A stretch of 37,865 nucleotides of DNA from Verrucomicrobiota bacterium. Its GTDB lineage: Bacteria; Verrucomicrobiota; Verrucomicrobiia; Palsa-1439. The notes beneath the pieces were generated by a model, which was not told where the DNA came from, ran no database searches, and saw nothing but the letters and a program-made list of their open reading frames with translations. The DNA is taken from assembly GCA_003152315.1 (NCBI GenBank), contig PLZV01000059.1, positions 1 to 37,865 on the forward strand, written 5' to 3'. Made by a program: the position numbers and the translations under genes. Shown here one piece after another: positions 35,224 to 37,865 of the stretch; position 1 is the first letter of the stretch, and every line of letters starts with the position of its first letter.

Positions 35224-36906
35224 ATGAAGCGCTGGGTCATTGCCAAGCCCGAACCAGCGCTGGCGGAAACGCTGGCCCGCGAACTACACCTCGCGTTGCC
35301 CATCACCCAGGTCCTGGTCAACCGCGGCTACCGCACTGCCGAGGCCGCGTCATCTTTCCTGAACCCCCAGCTTCGCCAGCTTGGCGACCCGTTCGAACTG
35401 CCGGACATGGCCGCGGCGGTCGAGCGCATCCTCGCCGCGATTGCGAGCACGGAGCGCATCGTCATTTATGGCGACTACGATGTGGATGGCGTGACTTCCA
35501 GCGCGCTGTTGCAGCGCGTCCTGGAGGCGGCAGGGGCAACGGTCGCGAATTTCCTGCCGCAGCGCGCGGAGGAAGGCTACGGCCTCAGCCCGGACGGTAT
35601 CGCGCGCTGCCTCAAGGAACATAAACCGCAGTTGCTCATCGCGGTGGATTGCGGCACCAGTTCCGCGCGCGAGATCGCGGATCTCCAGAAGCACGGCGTC
35701 GATACGATTGTGCTCGACCATCACGAGCCGCCGGGGGAATTGCCGAAATGCGTCGCGTTGGTGAACCCCAAAAGAATTGACGGGTCAGCGTTGGGCGTGC
35801 TGGCCAGTGTCGGCGTTTCGTTCAAGCTCGCGCACGCGCTCCTGAAACGCGAAAAGCGATTGGCGGAACGGATCGATCTGCGGGAGCATCTGGATCTGGT
35901 CGCCGTCGGGACCGTGGCCGATATCGTGCCGCTGACGGGCGAGAACCGCATCCTGGTGCGGGCCGGCTTGGAGCGCCTGCCGCAAACGCAAAAGATCGGG
36001 TTGCGCGCGTTGATGGAGATAGCGGACGTGCCGGAAAAGGTGAGCCCTTATCACGTTGGCTTTCGCATCGGGCCGCGCCTCAATGCGGCCGGCCGTCTGG
36101 CCGACGCGATGGCCGCGCTGGAATTGCTGTTGACCAACGATGTCGCGCGGGCCACTGACCTGGCCAAACTGCTCAACGAGCACAACGCCAAACGCCAGGG
36201 CATTGAAGGACAAATTGTGGAAGAAGCGATTGCTATGGCGCGGATAAACTCGGGCGACCGGGTGCTCGTGCTGGCAAAGGAGGGTTGGCATGTGGGCGTC
36301 ATCGGCATCGTGGCATCGCGCGTGATGCAGGCCTTCCATCGACCGACCGTGGTGATTGGGATCGAGGAGGGAATGGGAAAGGGGTCCTGCCGAAGCGTGT
36401 CAGGCTTCTCGATTGTCGCCGCGCTGCAACATTGCGCGCCGTTGTTGGAGAAGTTTGGCGGACACGAGATGGCCGCGGGATTGAGTGTGCAGGCCGGCAA
36501 GGTGGACGAGTTGCGGGAGATGCTGAACGAATTTGCGGGAAGAATGCTCAAGGACGAGGATCTTCAGCCGCAGGTACGGATTGACGCCATGGTCAAACTT
36601 GACGATCTGGACGCGGACTTTTTCGAGCAACTGGAGCGGCTGGAGCCGTGCGGGACGGAGAACCCGACGCCCTTATTCGCGGTCGAAGGCGTGCACTTGC
36701 GAGGCAAACCGCGCATCGTCGGCAAGAATCACCTCCGCTTCACCGTGACGGATGGCGATACGACCGTGCAAGCGATTTGGTGGGGAAGGGGCGACTTCGA
36801 GTTTCCCGAAGGCGGATTCGATGTCGCATTCACACCCGAACTAAACGAGTACGGCGGACGGGAAAGCGTCCAGTTGAAAGTGCGGGATGTCCGGGGGGCT
36901 TCGTAG
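35224..36906 (+). CDS. recJ: single-stranded-DNA-specific exonuclease RecJ
   Basis: A 5'-3' exonuclease acting in recombination and mismatch repair. The 560-aa product has the DHH-superfamily motifs: GDYDVDGVTS (D84, D86, D88), AVDCGTSS, LDHHEPPG (D165-H167), and VGTVADIVPLTGENR. The DHHA1 part has KGSCRSVSGFSIVAAL and FGGHEMAAG. A C-terminal OB fold follows. It lies 12 nt after secDF, so it is probably cotranscribed. It converges on rpmB with an 18-nt gap and no visible terminator hairpin. Confidence 0.96.
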   Translation: MKRWVIAKPEPALAETLARELHLALPITQVLVNRGYRTAEAASSFLNPQLRQLGDPFELPDMAAAVERILAAIASTERIVIYGDYDVDGVTSSALLQRVLEAAGATVANFLPQRAEEGYGLSPDGIARCLKEHKPQLLIAVDCGTSSAREIADLQKHGVDTIVLDHHEPPGELPKCVALVNPKRIDGSALGVLASVGVSFKLAHALLKREKRLAERIDLREHLDLVAVGTVADIVPLTGENRILVRAGLERLPQTQKIGLRALMEIADVPEKVSPYHVGFRIGPRLNAAGRLADAMAALELLLTNDVARATDLAKLLNEHNAKRQGIEGQIVEEAIAMARINSGDRVLVLAKEGWHVGVIGIVASRVMQAFHRPTVVIGIEEGMGKGSCRSVSGFSIVAALQHCAPLLEKFGGHEMAAGLSVQAGKVDELREMLNEFAGRMLKDEDLQPQVRIDAMVKLDDLDADFFEQLERLEPCGTENPTPLFAVEGVHLRGKPRIVGKNHLRFTVTDGDTTVQAIWWGRGDFEFPEGGFDVAFTPELNEYGGRESVQLKVRDVRGAS

Positions 36907-36924
36907 GGCGGGAGGCCCGGCGAA

Positions 36925-37176
36925 CTACGCTGCCTGGAGCACGCGAGGACTCTTCCGGACCACGCGACCGCTCTTGATGCAGTTGGCGCAGGCCTTGACC
37001 CGGCGGCGCACGCCATCGACGACGGCATGAACCACCTGGACATTCGGCTTGAATATCCGCGGCGTGACGGCCGTCACGTGCTGACCGATACCGCCGGTTT
37101 TCTTCGCCTGACCACGGCGGAGGATGTGATTGCCGCGGACCTGACCCTTGCCACAAATTTCACAACGTCGAGACAT
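36925..37176 (-). CDS. rpmB: 50S ribosomal protein L28, zinc-ribbon type
   Basis: A small large-subunit protein. The 83-aa product begins MSRRCEICGKG with C5/C8 and later has CANC, so it is the four-cysteine zinc form. GNHILRR, KPNVQ and RRVKACANCIKSGRV are typical of L28. On the minus strand GGAG lies a suitable distance before the ATG, and a promoter is visible at 37211-37239. It stands alone between recJ (convergent) and glyS (same strand, 110 nt upstream). Confidence 0.94.
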   Translation of the reverse strand: MSRRCEICGKGQVRGNHILRRGQAKKTGGIGQHVTAVTPRIFKPNVQVVHAVVDGVRRRVKACANCIKSGRVVRKSPRVLQAA

Positions 37177-37210
37177 AGTAGTTTACTCCATATTCCTGTG
37201 AGAGCCGCAC

Positions 37211-37239
37211 ACCATAGTCAAATCGGGACCCATGCGCAA
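37211..37239 (-). promoter_or_regulatory. candidate rpmB promoter
   Basis: On the minus strand TTGCGC (37234-37239), 17 nt, TATGGT (37211-37216). This predicts a leader of about 28 nt carrying GGAG before the rpmB ATG at 37176. The -35 is weak (three of six); spacing and position are good. Confidence 0.45.
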
Positions 37240-37286
37240 GGGCAAAGTTGTGGGGCTGGAACCGCACACAGAGGGCTCCCCGCACA

Positions 37287-37865
37287 CTACGAGGAGCTTC
37301 GCAGCCGTTGGGAGATCAGCGGCACGAGGTCGGCGATCTTGATGCGCTCCTGCTTCATGGTGTCGCGGTCACGGAGGGTGACGGTGTCCTGAAGTTCGGG
37401 GCCCTTCTCGCCGAGCGTATCAAAGTCGATGGTCACGCACCACGGGGTGCCTTGTTCGTCCTGGTAGCGGTAGCGTTTGCCGATGTTGCCGCGGTCGTCC
37501 CACTCGGTGGTGAAGTGCGGCTGCAAGAGCTTGTAAACGGCCCGCGCTTTCTCGACGAGTGGTGGTTTGTTTCGCAACAGCGGAAACACCGCAACCTTGA
37601 TGGGCGCGACGCGCGGCGCGAAACGCATGACGATGCGGGTCTCCGTCTGGCCCTTCTCATCGGTCGTGGTTTCCTCGGCGTACGCGCTGACCAGAATGGC
37701 GAGGGTGATGCGGTCCACGCCGACGGCCGGTTCGATAACGTGCGGCACGTATTTACGTTTCTTCTCCTCGTCGAAGTACTCCATCGACGCGCCGCTGAAT
37801 TTGGCGTGCTGGGAAAGGTCATAACAACCGCGGGCAGCAATGCCCCACAGTTCCTGCACGCCGAA
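37287..37865 (-). CDS. glyS: glycyl-tRNA synthetase, C-terminal part (partial)
   Basis: The C-terminal 192 residues of a class II, single-chain (alpha2) glycyl-tRNA synthetase; the gene runs off the window. It starts inside FGVQELWGIAARGCYDLSQH, followed by YVPHVIEPAVGVDRITLAIL (the class II motif 3 region) and an anticodon-binding domain with LRFAPRVAPIKVAVFPLL-like residues, KRYRYQDEQGTPWCVTIDFDT and a final VTLRDRDTMKQERI. This is the homodimeric type found in archaea, eukaryotes and many bacteria, not the alpha2beta2 GlyQS form. The stop is TAG at 37287. Confidence 0.92.
   Translation of the reverse strand, partial: FGVQELWGIAARGCYDLSQHAKFSGASMEYFDEEKKRKYVPHVIEPAVGVDRITLAILVSAYAEETTTDEKGQTETRIVMRFAPRVAPIKVAVFPLLRNKPPLVEKARAVYKLLQPHFTTEWDDRGNIGKRYRYQDEQGTPWCVTIDFDTLGEKGPELQDTVTLRDRDTMKQERIKIADLVPLISQRLRSSS

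Overview
The window is a GC-rich bacterial chromosome segment, most probably from a Verrucomicrobiota member close to the Pedosphaera/Limisphaerales group. Evidence for this: dispersed intergenic repeats that read through as peptides such as FCETNPF; an exported GH16 enzyme ending in a DPDGDGLSNLQEF motif and a YYRIRLVP tail; a hypothetical protein with a C-terminal DPFDGKPLRY...VYSVGDD module; a SecD-SecF fusion; and sparse Shine-Dalgarno use. The lineage call is inference from sequence style. No rRNA, tRNA, CRISPR array, insertion sequence or prophage was seen.

Layout. 1-500 is non-coding and repeat-rich. 501-10370 is a long + strand housekeeping run: prs, rplY (L25), pth, rpsF, ssb, rpsR, rplI, dnaB, then the outer-membrane genes bamA, skp and lpxD. 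After a palindrome-rich gap come clpB and an EVE-domain gene (10505-13595), then an orphan Flp-type pilin with a near-consensus promoter (13726-13969). 13985-16527 is a divergent putrescine module: aguA and aguB on the - strand, a pyruvoyl-dependent arginine decarboxylase on the + strand, with a perfect 11-bp inverted repeat between them. A bifunctional-nuclease-family gene follows. Two tandem paralogous GT-C type membrane glycosyltransferases and ilvB lie on the - strand (17066-22512).

22513-23100 is a second repeat-rich non-coding gap. 23101-29659 is an accessory stretch: a membrane-anchored hypothetical, a MIF-family tautomerase, an exported GH16 glucanase, an exported MetX-like alpha/beta hydrolase, a small membrane protein and an acyltransferase-3. 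29737-36906 is another tight + strand run: xdhC, a mocA-like gene, tgt, yajC, secDF and recJ. rpmB and the 3' part of glyS close the window on the - strand.

How the genes work together. The first block supplies translation, replication and outer-membrane assembly. The divergent cluster encodes a complete arginine > agmatine > N-carbamoylputrescine > putrescine route. xdhC and mocA mature and insert molybdenum cofactor for an enzyme that is not in the window, and they are translationally coupled to the tgt-yajC-secDF cluster.

The most unusual signals are: three promoters of the form TTGATT-N17-TA(G/T)(C/A)C(T/C) ending 6-7 nt before a start codon (leaderless transcripts); a 70-bp near-duplicate of the xdhC promoter and first codons placed directly before the acyltransferase gene; the palindrome in the putrescine divergon; and the composite dispersed repeats.
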